Shown: positions 34,753 to 46,730 of the stretch, piece by piece
How positions within the stretch are numbered: position 1 is the stretch's first letter
Layout: each line of letters starts with the position of its first letter
Source: Emydura subglobosa
Taxonomy: Eukaryota; Chordata; Testudines; Chelidae
Direction of reading: 5' to 3'
DNA length: 64,000 nucleotides
Assembly (NCBI GenBank): GCA_007922225.1
Contig: ML679970.1
Coordinates: 39,353,460-39,417,459 of the forward strand
Program-made: the position numbers and the translations under genes
The notes under the pieces: model-generated
What the model saw: the letters and a program-made list of their open reading frames with translations, nothing else
Database searches by the model: none
What the model was told of the DNA's origin: nothing

Positions 34753-34876
34753 TGATCTGACGAAGTGGGTTGCAGCCCACGAAAGCTTATGCCTGCAGAA
34801 ATGTGTTAGTCTTTAAAGTGCTACAGGACTCCCGTCGTTTTTGCTGTATACAGACTAACACGGCTACCCCTCTGGA
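34753..34876 (+). mobile_element. Interspersed repeat, right side of the gap
   Basis: Begins with the shared 29 bases, then aaagcttatgcctgcagaaa, 'tgtgttagtctttaaagtgc', 'tacaggactcccgtcg', and ends 'gactaacacggctacccctc'. The stretch from cacgaaagc to ggactc is the reverse complement of the left copy, so the two copies lie head to head. Confidence 0.65.
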
Positions 34877-35898
34877 AGTTTGACAACCCTGCATTAGTGC
34901 CTTAAAGTGGGTGCAAATGTAATTAGTTCCCTGACAGAGTAGTGTGAAGCAGCCTTAATGCAAATAAGAATCAGGCCCAGGTTACTTTAACTTTACCTTT
35001 CCATTTACAGTAACTTAACTTGCTCTTCAAGGAGACATACGTCTGATTTCTCTAACAAACTATCAGATTCTGAACGACTCCAGTAGCAAGTGTAAGAGGT
35101 GCATTTGGCATCCCACACCAGCCAGGCAAACAGGCCATTTGTCATGTGACTCATTATAAACAGACTCCAACTCAACCATTTAAAATGTGCTAGAGTTCAC
35201 ACTCACTAGCTCCTGGTCCACTACAATGTCTCAGCATGCACCATGGACCTCTGCTGGAGACAGCCTACACTCAGGAAATGGGCAATTATCATGTGATTGG
35301 TTGTTTTTAAGATTGTTTGACAACCTTAGAGATACAACACAGGAGACTGTTAAATACAACAAGCAAAACATTGCTAAGTATAGTCCCACTGGGTTGTTCC
35401 CTGCTCTTGTGGTAGTTGTGATGCCACAGCATGGGGCAGGATCTGATATGTTCTGGCCAGATGATGTCAATAATCACTAGCAGATACAAGTGTAAAAAGA
35501 AAGAGCATTCACATTTTGAGGACTTATGCAGCTATCATCACAGCAGCCCTTCAAATTCTTCCTTATAGAGAATCTATCAGAACTGGCCCAGCAAACAGGA
35601 AGGTCACTAATCACTTATGATTCTCATTCCAATAGCTAACCCCATTCTACACATTCCACCAGAAAATTGTGAGCAAGGGGTGAGAGGCAACAGATCAATC
35701 TGAGAGTACACAAATTTCAGGTTGAATTACTAAAAGTCTGGCCATGTTGTAAGCAGTTGAAAAAAGTGATTATAGTGGGAAGTGTAAGGCAATCTCAGTA
35801 ACAGGCATTGCTACAAGTGCATCTTATAATAAATATCAGAAAAAATATTGCCAGATAAAATATTGATTTTATTTGATTGTGTTCTTCTCCCCCACACG
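34877..35898. other. Unassigned non-coding sequence
   Basis: Frames up to 97 codons overlap on both strands without similarity. No repeat boundary seen. Confidence 0.35.
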
Positions 35899-36010
35899 AG
35901 TCTTAGATTGTGAACTTTTCATGGCATCACTTATGTCTTCATATGTCTTTGTACACAAAGGGATCAGAGCCTCTAGGCTCTACTATAATGTAAATATTAA
36001 TTAATAACAG
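35899..36010 (+). mobile_element. SINE 3' tail
   Basis: 'gtcttagattgtgaactttt', 'catatgtctttgtacacaaa', 'ctctactataatgtaaatat' follow the order of the SINE tail: 'agattgtaaactcttt', 'tttgtacagcgcc', 'gctacggtaatacaaat'. Confidence 0.45.
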
Positions 36011-36350
36011 ATTGTTTCACATGGAAATGCAGAATTAACAATAGGAAAGAGAAAGATAACCTAGGTGAAGACTGGATAAGTCAGAGTAGCAATAGCCAAC
36101 CTTGTTATGACTCGAGAAGTAGAGCCAGAATGCGGACTTGAAAGGCAGTGTAACAGAGACTGACAGATGGTAAACACAGCATGGGAGGGAGATGGGTGGG
36201 CTTTGGGTGAGGAATAGAGAATTGGAAACTTGATCGCATTTGGCTGTGAAGAGACGTGCACAGTGAGGCCCGTGTCTGGCAGTGAGCTAAATAAGGCTGT
36301 GCTGCGTTGTTTACCCAAGGAAGATCTGAGTGGTGGATGTTACATACCAT
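36011..36350. other. Unassigned non-coding sequence
   Basis: Nothing recognised between the SINE tail and the palindromic repeat. Confidence 0.35.
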
Positions 36351-36424
36351 GGGCAAAATCCTGGCCCCATTGAAATCAATGGAAAAATTCCCACTGACCT
36401 CGATGGGGGCTAGGATTTCACCCC
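36351..36424. repeat. Short palindromic repeat, copy D
   Basis: Left arm gggcaaaatcctggccccat; the right arm 'tgggggctaggatttcacccc' is its reverse complement with few changes. Centre 'tgaaatcaatggaaaaattc'. 74 bp. Confidence 0.75.
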
Positions 36425-38381
36425 ACATACATGGGCAGCACGGGAAGGGTTAAAGAGAGTGGCAGCCTTGACTCTATTTCCTGACTTGTGGGGATTTATC
36501 TCAGAATCTTACATCGTTTTCTTTGACTTCTGCTGGAACTGATTTCTCCTGCACTGCCAGGCACTACCCTCTGCTCCAAACCCAGACCCTTCCTGATCTC
36601 CACCGCCTCATCCTCTCACCGTGCATCATTTCTTGATATAATTTCAGTGCAATGAGAAGCCTATGTCCTAGCTGTCCTTGGCCTGAGATGTTAAAAGGAA
36701 ATCCAGTCATTTTTGGGCATGCCTATTGCTAGCAATGGCACCCATCTTCATCACTGGTATCCTGATACCAAACAGCAGTGCGCCTTTGCTGTAAGACAGC
36801 TTCTCCAGTCAGTCCTTTAGAGACACAGGGATAAATGCACACAAAGTCAAATCCAGAGCAAGTATCTTGGCTAAGCACTGGGACTCGCTGCTGGCGATGG
36901 TGGTTGTTGGAAGATTTCATCCCATCCATGGTGGAGAAGAGCAGGGTAATCTTAGTGGCACCCCTTCTTCTGTTCATTTTATCACCTCACCCTCCCACCC
37001 CCTTTGTCTATTCTGTCCACCTCTTCTGTCCAGTCTGACACCTGGGCTGAGCACGCAAGGGCCCTGATTCTGCTACCTAGGATCCTCCACATCCAGCAAG
37101 CTATGGGTAGAATTTGCCCCTACAGGAAAGACTCTGCTCCTAGCCCTAGTGGAATCTGGCCCTCTGTTGCAAGCAAAAGGTGAAATGACTAAAGGATAGC
37201 ATCATGTCACTTGATCCTGAGCCAAGCTAAAGTGATCGGGTCTGGGTGTTGCCGCATTCCCTCCCCTGCAGGAGTAATAAAAGGAGTATTTATAACCTGT
37301 TGCGCCTGGCTCATCTTTCAGGGAAGGCCGCAAGATCCAGTTCACCAGTTCTTTGAGTTCTGCAAGGGAGGAGAGAGAGGAGGAGGAGGAGAGGCACAAA
37401 GCTCCTCATGCCTTCCTGATGATGGCAGAGCTCCTTTTGGGCCATCACCTTTTCTCGATGATGGACAGCAGGGTGCCTGGCTCTCTGCAAGTAGTCACAC
37501 GGCAGCCATCTCCCTCTGAAAGTGGCCTCAGCCGCTGGGGTTAACAGGGGTGACGCTCAGCAAACGTGAAGGGTGTTAGAATGATACGACGAGAGAAAGA
37601 GGGGTTTTCTTAAATCAATGTGTATTCAAATCTGGTTTCTCCTGTTCTGCTCTCAGTGGTTCCCCAGCACCACCTGGGGGACATAGCTTCTCCTGGGAGA
37701 AGAGGGGAATTCACTCTTCATGGTTACTCAACACAGGGATCCCCCCTTGACTGTTCTACAAGTAAATCTCCAGCTGAGACTAGAAGTCAGACTCTTGAGG
37801 TGAGGGAAGGAGAATTCACTTTTGGGTTCACGGGCTTAATGGGATAAACAAACCCTCTGTTCAGTGTCCCTCCCAGCTGCCACAAGCCAGTGGAAAGACA
37901 GGCTCAACCCCAAAGGGAGTTGTCTCATCCCGCACCTGGAGGGGGTAGGATTGCACTTGTATTTGGGAAAACTCATTCGCTGATTAAAAAAACCTTCCTC
38001 TTCCATTCAACATGATCATCTTGGCTAGCTAAAGACTAGCTCCCATTTCCTTTAACTGGAGAAGGCTGATTGGGTAGCTCCAGGAACATCCGTTCTTCCA
38101 TCAGCTTCGGGGTAGGGTCTGGCACCTTCCATTACTTTTTACACCATCTCATTTCACTGGGACAGCTCCTGTGAACATGGTCATGTAACTGATTGTGTTG
38201 CCACCTGCCTGCATTAGCCTGCTCAGCACTGAGCATCCAAGGAACCCTAGGCATCACAAGGGAGAGGTTACCCATTTTTGTGACTATTTCACCAATTTAA
38301 AGTGGGGAAACAAAGTCACACAATGTGTTAAGAATGTGTTAACAGGAGATCTAGCTGAACCCATTGTTCTGTCTCAGATGA
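36425..38381. other. Unassigned non-coding sequence
   Basis: A GGA-rich patch lies at 37362-37392. No exon with splice sites was recognised. Confidence 0.35.
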
Positions 38382-38475
38382 AGTCTGGTCCTGTGGCTAA
38401 AGCACATGATCAGCAGCCAGGAGAAGTGGGTTTTATTTCTGGCTCTGACATTGACTTTGGGCAAGTCACTTGAGA
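38382..38475 (+). mobile_element. SINE head fragment
   Basis: tctggtcctgtggctaaagc is a tRNA-like A-box region. 'gtgggttttatttctggctc' follows as the B-box equivalent, then 'tgactttgggcaagtcactt'. Body and tail are missing. Confidence 0.55.
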
Positions 38476-41400
38476 CATTTTTCAAACAGCCAGTGATCTG
38501 AGGGAACTGCCGTTTTATTGACCCTATTGAGGCCGAGTTTCAGGATTGCTGAGCACCTGTAACTTCTACTGACTTCAAATAGCAGGTGGACATAGACACA
38601 GAGTTTAGGAAAAGTGAAAAGAGAATTATACTTTTCCCTAAAGCTCAATTAAAGTTTCCTCTCTAAATACTACCTACAGGCCAGATCCTGCACCACTGAA
38701 ATCAACAGTTTTGATCACTTAAATAGAAGCAGGGTCAGGTTTCCAGAGCCCCAACCATAGATTCTGAGCCATGTGGATCACTCTGAAGTGATTTCTAAAA
38801 CTTGATTAGGAATTAGTGAGTACAGAATTGGGAACAACAGCTAAGTGCAAGATAAAAAAGAAAAGTCACTCAACAGACTAGAAGGATAAAGAGTGCACAT
38901 AGCTAAAGTTAACCGAGACAAACAACAGACAACGGGATCATGTGCCATGCTCTTGACTCTACGCCTGCGTCTCCATTGCACAGATGTAAAGAGCTGCCCC
39001 AAGAGCAGGGCAAAGGGGGTGTGAAAAACTACTATTCCGATTGAAGGTAAATAGCTACACAAGATACAGGACAATTGAGAATTGGGCCGTCTTTCTTCAC
39101 CATTGCTGTTTGCTGTGTGACTGAAGCAGGTACTAGGATGATAAGTAAGAGGTTTGTCTACATATAAAGTTCAACAATTTAACTCACAGGGTTTAGAAAC
39201 CTCTTTAGTTGAATCAGTACAATGCCCTTCAATACAAGACACTCCAAATGATTTAACTTAAGCTCTCAGAGAGACAGTGGAGTAATAGAGGGAGAGAGAG
39301 TTACAAAGGTGTGATTTTGCTAATCCTTAGTAGATGATGTGTGGATTACAATATGAAAGTTTGTAGAAGCTTTCAGGAGAGAGAGAGAGAGTATTCATGC
39401 AGGTTACTTTTTTTTAACCTATGAGAAAAACCTTCTCTTTGAGAAATACTGAGAAGATCTTCTGCTTCCATTCACTTAAAGAGAGGAGCTTGATCTTTCC
39501 TATGGCATGGAAAAGCTCATTGCTGCTCAGGCAGGTTTTCTAAGCTAGACTGGAAAAGGGATAATAGAAACAGATACCATTTGGCCATGTGGACAAAAGA
39601 GAGAGAAAGCTAGAATGAGATCCCTGCCTATCCAAGAATTACAGATCCAGGCCCACCATATATGAATCTAAGCTCTGACATCTTGAAAGCACTCACACTC
39701 CATAACTTTTGGCACTTTGGTGTCTGGAATGCTTAGAGCCCCAAACTACAAGAGTGAGATAACTTTGTGGGAATTATTCTGTCTTGACAAATTCAACTGA
39801 TAGAATTGACAGTCTCCAGGTGGTGATGAACATTCTTTGCTTCCTGTATTGGTCTTTCAGTAACTATTAATAATGCTGGTCTTTATGTGCTGATGACAGG
39901 ACTGTGAGATGCAGGGCTGTGAAGGCTTCTCTCAATAGGTTGTGCTCATGGGCTCCTTGCTCATCTTCATTTGGGTAAAATGAGACTAGGCTTCAGTTAT
40001 GTCTCTCTTCACTTTTACAGTATGTAGAAGAGGCCACTGGGGAGATCACAGAGAAACATGGGAGACATTTCTAAAACCTTGGTAGCTTGCCAGTGTACTG
40101 CAAAGAGCCAACCAGCAGTGGCAGGCAATGCTCTGGAAAGTATAGGAGATCACCACCAGAGAAGTCTAGCTTCTCCAGATCACTCACGCCCACATCCACA
40201 GTAATACGACAGAAGGAAAAGAATAGCATAGAAAACAAAGTATCAAATCAGTATCTGCCTTGAGAAAAAGACAGTGAACTTCACTGCAACAGGGAGAAGT
40301 GCTCCACGGTCTCCAGGCCCTAAAGAAAGTTTCCTGGGAATCGAGTTAAGGAGATGGACACTAGGTTGGTTTGAACAGGACAGCAGTTTGTTAACTAGTG
40401 GAGTTTCTACCACATCATGCTGGGGTCCGCCCCCATGATTCCCTCCCACTGAACTTCTCTGCTTCTACCAGAAAGTTTTTTTGAAAACATGGAGACAGTG
40501 TGATTCAGAGAGGTGTCAAGAAGCAAGACTGACAAGGCCAGATTCCCTTCTCCCTGATAGGTTATTACCAGAATTCCTGGGTTCCACCCAACCCTCTTAG
40601 AGGTGTGGAATTTTTCCTAGTCACTTTCTTCCTTAGCATCTCTCCCTCTGGCTTGTGTCAGTCATTAGTGGCAACTTTTAAGCTGCTCTCCTTATGCAAT
40701 TTGTCTTACTGCCAAGCCAGCATCAGACATGAGACCAAATACCTTGTGTCTGCAAATGAGTAACAGAGAAAGCATGCAAGGAAGTGAAAATTAAGCAGGG
40801 CTGTAAGATGGACATTTTAACAGGAACCAAGAGAAAAGCAGATTGTTACCAGATGAGCAACTTTTTCTCCAGCCTCCTGACACCCTGTGAGTCAGCTCTT
40901 AGTTGCATACTCCCTTATGATCTTTGCGGCCAGAATCCCCACACCCAGTAAGGGACTTCTCCTGTGAGGTGCTGAGCAACCTCAACTCTAGTTGACTTCA
41001 ATGGGAGATGAGGGGCACTCAGAACTCTGCAGTACTTTGCACTCAGTACTTGGAGGGAATGAGAAGCAAAGTATTTGTCCTGGACACTAAAATTTGTCAC
41101 TGGGAACTGCGGCAGCCACCTGTTCCATATACTGTTCCTTCCTCCACTCCCCATGTTCTTCTCCCAGTCACATACTGGGCAGTGCTTCCTCCTTGCAACC
41201 TTTCTGCTTCCAGGCTAATTCTATCTCCTAACAAATCTGTTTGCATTCTCAGAAACACCTCTTTACCTTCTGGTACAGGAAGCTAGTTTTTCTGGCTCAG
41301 CGGCTCACGTTTCCCTTCCATTTTCTGGCATACAAAGGTTCAGATTACCGTACAAGAGTACTGTTCCTGAGCCCAAGTTGAAGGAGAATATTGTGTGGAA

Positions 41401-41751
41401 AGAAAACTTCAAGGAACAACTTTTTCAATTATTCACAAGCCCCAAACTCTCCCCAAACGATTCTTTCAGCCAAGCATCTCCTGTCAGACAACGTGTGAAA
41501 TTTTGTGAGGGGCTTAGCCTCTTCTCTCAAGAATCTCCAACACATGCTCTGTTATACCGTCACTTTCTCCATTTATCATAGTGCTTTTTTTCCACTGCAG
41601 GCATGGTGAAAATAGGACAAACTGCAAAAAGTTTGAAGATTGCACTGGGTGAAAACCAGTGTGGTTTAGCTGAACCACATCTAAGCATCTTAGGTCTGCA
41701 ACGGCATGCCAACAGGCTCTCATGAAATTCACAGCCCCTTTAATTCTTCTC
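38476..41751. other. Unassigned non-coding sequence
   Basis: A degenerate palindromic repeat may lie at 38680-38740 ('aggccagatcctgcaccact' ... 'agcagggtcaggttt'). A (GA)n run lies at 39375-39390. No exon recognised. Confidence 0.35.
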
Positions 41752-42050
41752 CCAGCACTTATATTACAGCACTTTTCATCCACAGATTTCAAAATGCTTC
41801 ACAAAGGTATCCTAAACAGTTACAGATGGGGAAATGGGGCACAGAGAGGTGAAGTGACATTCCTAATGTCACAGTGCAGGTCAATGCCAGAACTGAACAA
41901 AAACCAGGGGTGAAATCCTGGCCCCACTGAAGTCAGTGATGGAAAAGCATGAAGCCTGGGAGAGGTCAATCTATTACAATGACAAAACTCCAATTGACTT
42001 CACCGGGGCCAGAGTTTCACCCCAGGTCTCCTGACTTTCAGTCCCATGTG
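41752..42050 (-). mobile_element. SINE, antisense, split by a palindromic repeat
   Basis: The plus strand reads 'agcacttatattacagcact', 'aaaatgcttcacaaaggtat', 'gatggggaaatggggcacag', 'tcctaatgtcacagtgcagg', 'gccagaactgaac'. After the insert at 41907-42023 it continues 'aggtctcctgactttcagtc', the antisense of the tRNA-like head. The two halves make one SINE when joined. Confidence 0.68.
41907..42023. repeat. Short palindromic repeat, copy E, inserted in a SINE
   Basis: Left arm ggggtgaaatcctggcccca; the right arm is the reverse complement, 'ggggccagagtttcacccc'. 117 bp. The interior repeats the 'cactgaagtcagtgatgg' and 'ccaattgacttcaccg' phrases. Its position between two halves of a SINE shows that it arrived by insertion. 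Confidence 0.75.
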
Positions 42051-42117
42051 TTGTACTCGGTGTGTTGGTAGATGCTGTCACCGGTATTTATCAGTGTAGG
42101 CTGCATGCGTGTGTCCC

Positions 42118-42824
42118 TGTGTAGATGCTGTCCCAGCTCTGGCCAGGGAACTGAGACGGCTCTCACGATCGAATGAGTCGACACGACCACAGATTAGCTG
42201 AGCAACAAAGGCGCCCAAGTGAGGTTTATTGCGTGCGGCACAATGAGAAATGACTTACAGAGTATCTCTGGGTCAGTTTCATATTGGCGGCGTTACAATG
42301 GTCTCGGCCCAACGGCGGGACTTTCCGTTATCCCCTAGACCGGACACCAGTATTCCCTCTGACATCCTCTTTTATACACTGTTACATACACTTTCGGTCT
42401 GCCCCCCTTTCACGTAGGTAGTTGCCACCCTCCTGACGTAGTCTAATACCACCTTTTTCCGTTGATTGGCTGATTTGGGCACCACCACTCCATGTATCAT
42501 TTCTACCTATCAAAGTTTCATTTCAGAGAGTTAGTATCTTGGTACCTCTTATACCTACTACATATTTTAGTAATATTTTGGCAGTCTTACAACCTTGCAG
42601 AATCAGCACTTTCCTATACCAGTCTCAGTTAACTTGAGTGACCCTTTATACTTCTGTTCACTCGGCTTTTTCCATTTAGGCCTTAGCCTGTTTTACAGGC
42701 CTTAAGCTTCTTACTACACAATGTACTCTTTACCTCCCCTGAGAACTGACTTTTTTTTTTTTTTTTTAACTTCTGCTTTTCCAGAAAAAAAAAAAGATGT
42801 AATACATACATACATACCTACACA
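42118..42824 (-). mobile_element. Probable solo LTR of an endogenous retroelement (707 bp)
   Basis: Read on the minus strand it begins TGTGTAGG and ends CTACACA, an inverted pair with canonical TG...CA ends. A TATA box (gtgtataaaagagg) lies at about 42369-42382. An AATAAA lies about 140 bp downstream, at 42225-42230, and is followed by about 107 bp to the end, which fits a U3-R-U5 layout. No gag-pol-env sequence or primer-binding site adjoins it. No target-site duplication is evident, so the boundaries rest on the terminal inverted repeat. Confidence 0.62.
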
Positions 42825-44689
42825 GGGGATGCAGTTTAACAGCAGTCTCAATATTAACAACTTTTGCCAGGAACTGATCTCATCACACTGACTTTAATGT
42901 TAATGGGATTCACATATTGGCAGGCATGCCACTTAGTAACAAGGTTTTTAGGAAGAAAGGTCCCAGGCTGCAGGCATGTTTGTGGGGCTGCTGCCAGGAT
43001 AATAGCAACTTTTTGCTGGGAACTGAAAGGTTGCTAATAAGTGGAATCCTCTGTAGTTCAAGGACAAGTGAACAAATTTTCCTATCCCTGTAAAGGAACT
43101 GTTTAGATTTGGTTAAATTCTGAGCAGAGCACTGGGGAGAAAAGAATTCTTATATTATTCAAATTCAAAGTCCAATTTGCTCTCATGAAAAGGGCAACCA
43201 AGCACATATGCTGTTTTGTGGAAAGTGATCTGGATGAGCACACGCATGGGAACAGGTCCTGCGCTATTTTATTAGCATAGGTTCAGCAGCTGCTCCCATA
43301 GGCTGCTTCCATTCATGCACTTCTCCCTGATCCAAGCAGCAGCACCAGGGTTCTTACATTGTAAGTACACACTAGCCTTGAATCAAATGCTATGTGCCAT
43401 GTCCTGCTGTCATCAGGTCTTTAGCTGGGGTTCATTCATGTCTTGCTGCTGGCATCTCCATAATCCTCCTTGTTGCAGGTCTTTGCCTGATGAATCAGCC
43501 CTCCATCAAGCACAATAAAGTTCCCTTTTCTGGTACCACTGAAAAAGCTTGTTCAATATTTATAGCAGTGAGAAACTGGCAGCCCTGGTAAGGCCAGGTC
43601 AGCACAGGCAGGTATAATGCAAGCTTCCCAAAATTCTTTATATTTTTAAATTACTGAAGTGCTGGGCTGTATTGTGCAAAAGGAAATTAGAAACAGAAAA
43701 TTTACTCTACAAAATCCTAGTCTGCACAACCCCGCTACCATCCCAAATCCTGAGCTGCACCATGGCACTGTCAAAGCATCTCAATCCTGACCTGCAGCCC
43801 TTCTGCTATTTTATTCCTGGTCCCTGCCAGAGCTGTGCCAATGCACCTCAGTCCAGACCTGCTGTTCCATCAGCTATTCCAGTCCTGGGCCTTTCTTGAA
43901 TAAAAGTGACAATGATTGAAAGGTAACTTCATAAAAAGCTCCTAACATATCAGCAGCAAACAAGTGACCCTGCAGCCAAGCATCAAATTACACCCCAAGG
44001 CATGATGGAAAAGGAAATTCTCGTCTACCGATTACTACAGCCTCCAAATCGTATGCAGCATCCCATTTTCTGACCGTCCTCGTATTTCATTTTCTGGAAT
44101 ACATTTGTCTGGGCAGTACCTGTAACTGGCCTGGGAAGAGAGGAACAGAGTCTCCTGTGTTTTCTACCTTCCTGAGTTCTGAGATACCATGATTATGAAA
44201 CATACCCCAGGCGAGAGCACACAGTCACCTCTTCAGGTTAGGGGTACAAAGAATCTGAACAGTGTGCTCCTGCCTCAAGATAACAAGAGTTTATCCCACA
44301 GCTGCCCTACTGGAAACAATGCCAGGACCAACATGATACATTACAAGCAGCACTAAAACAAAGTGTGGAGGGCAGAGGAAAGAGCTAACTGATGCAGTGG
44401 GTGAATGCACTAGCTCTTCACTGGGTCCCAGGCTTAGATCCTGACTCAGACCAGAAATGAAAATCAGACTGGATCTAGTGGCTGACTGGGAGCCAGAGAC
44501 TGAAATGCAGTAAAGGGGGCTGTGTAGTTTTTGTGTTAGTTTCTTGATAAACAGTGTGGGGAATTAAAAGCACTGTTTGTGGCTGGTTGGGAAGTCTAAC
44601 TTAAGTGCTACCCATCAGTGCTGGGAGAATTTGCTCTCCTTTTGTGGCCTACCTTGATATTTTCAGATGGTCTACCCTAGGTATGGATG
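42825..44689. other. Unassigned non-coding sequence
   Basis: Frames of 65-75 codons only; no named repeat. It lies between the LTR and the CR1 copy. Confidence 0.35.
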
Positions 44690-44691
44690 GA

Positions 44692-45777
44692 TCACACCTC
44701 TCTCCAGGCTGACAGTTCACCTTTTAGTATGACCCATTGTAGTCTCCCCTTTAACCAGTTCCTTATCCACCTTTCAGTTTTCATACTAATCCCCATCTTT
44801 TTCAATTTAACTAATAATTCCCCATGTGGTACCATATCAAATGCCTTACTGAAATCTAGGTAAATTAGATCCACTGCATTCCCTTTGTCTAAAAAAATCT
44901 GTTGTCTTCTCAAAAGAGATCAGGTTGATCTGGCACAATCTACCTCTGGTGAAACCATGTTGTATTTTGCCCCAATTACAGTTAACCTCAGTGTCTTTAA
45001 CTACTTTCTCTTTCAATTTTTTTCCCCAAGACTTTGCATACTACTGAAGTCGAACTAACAGGCCTGTAATTACCCAAATCACTTTTTTTCCTTTTTTTAA
45101 AATAGGAACTGTTAGCAATTCTCCAGTCATATGGTACAACCCCTGAGTTTACAGATTCATTAAAAATCCTTGCTAATGGGCTTGCAATTACATGTTCCAA
45201 TTCCTTTAATATTCTTGGATGGAGATTATCCGGGCCCGATTTAGTCACATGAAGCTATTCAAGTTTGGCTTCTACCTCGTATGTGGTAATTTCTACCTCC
45301 AAATCCTCATTCCCATTAGCCACCCTGCCATTATCCCTAAGCTCTTCATTAGCCTCATTAAAAACTGAGGCAAAGTATTTGTTTAGATATTGGGCCATGC
45401 CTAGATTATCTTTAACCTCCACCCCATCCTGTGTTTAGTGGTCCCACTTCTTTCTTTGTTTTCTTCCTATTTATATGGCAATAGAACTTTTTACTATTGT
45501 TTTTAATTTCCTTTGCAAGGTCCAACTCTACCTGACTTTTGGAATTTCTCACTTTATCCCTACATGTTCTGACCTCCAAGAGGTAGCTTTCTTTGCTGAT
45601 CCCTCCCATCTTCCACTCCTTGTAGGCTTTCTGCTCTCTCAATCACATGTCTGAGATGCTTGCACATCCAGCTTGGTCTACAACTCTTGCCTATGAATTT
45701 TTTCCCCTTTCTTAGGATGCAGACTTCAGATCGTTTCTGCAACTTTGACTTGAAGTAATTCCAAGCCCCCTCCGCCA
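44692..45777 (-). pseudogene. CR1 ORF2 reverse transcriptase, N-terminal part
   Basis: Blocks on the minus strand in order: YKEWKMGGISKESY and KEIKNNSKKFYCHINRKKTK (linker to the RT); then GPDNLHPRILKEL and LGNYRPVSSTSVVCKVLGK (fingers, N-Y-R-P-V-S); then DLIYLDFSKAFDMVPHGELL (motif A, D-x-S-K-A-F-D) and ERWIRNWLKGR. Motif C (F-A-D-D) is not present before the break at 44690. Stops separate the blocks. Confidence 0.85.
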
Positions 45778-46540
45778 TTAGATCCATGAGTTCTTCGGTT
45801 CAGTCCAGTCCACTTCCCTAACTAATTCTCTTAATTTTTTTAAGTTAGCCCTTTTGAAATCAAAGGCCCTCGTCACAGATCTATTTTTGTTTATCCTTCC
45901 ATTTAGTATGAACTGAATTAGCTCATGGTCGCTCAAACCAAGGTTGTCCCCTATAACCAGTTCTTCTATGAGGTCCTCACTACTCACCAATACCAAATAA
46001 AATATGGCATCCCCTCTTACTGGTTCAGCAACTATTTGGTGAAGGAATCCATCAGCTATCACATCCAGGAAAATCTGGGCCCTATTATCATTACTAGCTC
46101 TTGTCCTCCAGTCTATATCAAGGAAGTTAAAGTCTCCCATAATCACACAATTCCCAGTAATATTTACTTCATTAAAAACATTAAAGAGGTCTCTATCCAT
46201 ATCCAAATCGGATCCCAGCGGCCTCTAGCACATCCCAAGCACTATCCCAGGGGAAGCTCTAGTAGCTTTCTTCCCCGATGTGATTTTCACCCAGATAGAA
46301 ATGATGCAATGGATAAGACAGAGTCTAATTTCTTTACAGTCTACTTCATCATTGATATACTATGCTACTCCACCACCTTTGCCTTTATTTCTGTCTTTCC
46401 TAAGCAGTACATATCCTTCAATACCTGTACTCCAGTCATGACTACTATTCCACCATGTTTTTGTTATCCCTATAATATCTGGTTTCACTTCCTGCACCAG
46501 TAGCTCTAGTTCCTCCATTTTGTTTCCCAGGCTCCCTGCA
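45778..46540 (-). pseudogene. CR1 ORF2 apurinic-like endonuclease
   Basis: A 142-codon frame carries GNCVIMGDFNFLDIDW, with the catalytic G-D-F-N, and LGLSDHELIQF, with the terminal S-D-H of exonuclease-endonuclease-phosphatase enzymes. This activity nicks target DNA to prime reverse transcription. The region just upstream (to about 46540) continues the domain in other frames. A longer plus-strand frame here, 45925-46503, is antisense and not a gene. Confidence 0.88.
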
Positions 46541-46730
46541 TTGGTGTAGAAACATCTTAATTTTTGCTTTTGTCTTCGCTCACATTCCTTACCCCATTTG
46601 GCATAGTCATTTTACCGCCAGTATCACATATTAGATTAGTATCTAACACTACCCTTCCTCTTAACGTCCATTCTCCTGTCCACTGCTGTATCCTTTCTTA
46701 CTTCAATTTTCCTCCCTCTCAATGTTAAAA

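Noticed and set aside
34196..34780. Open frames running across the N run
   Set aside because: They consist mostly of unknown residues from the 400-N gap.
45925..46503. 192-codon open frame on the plus strand
   Set aside because: It is antisense to the CR1 endonuclease (G-D-F-N and S-D-H on the minus strand), so it is a shadow.
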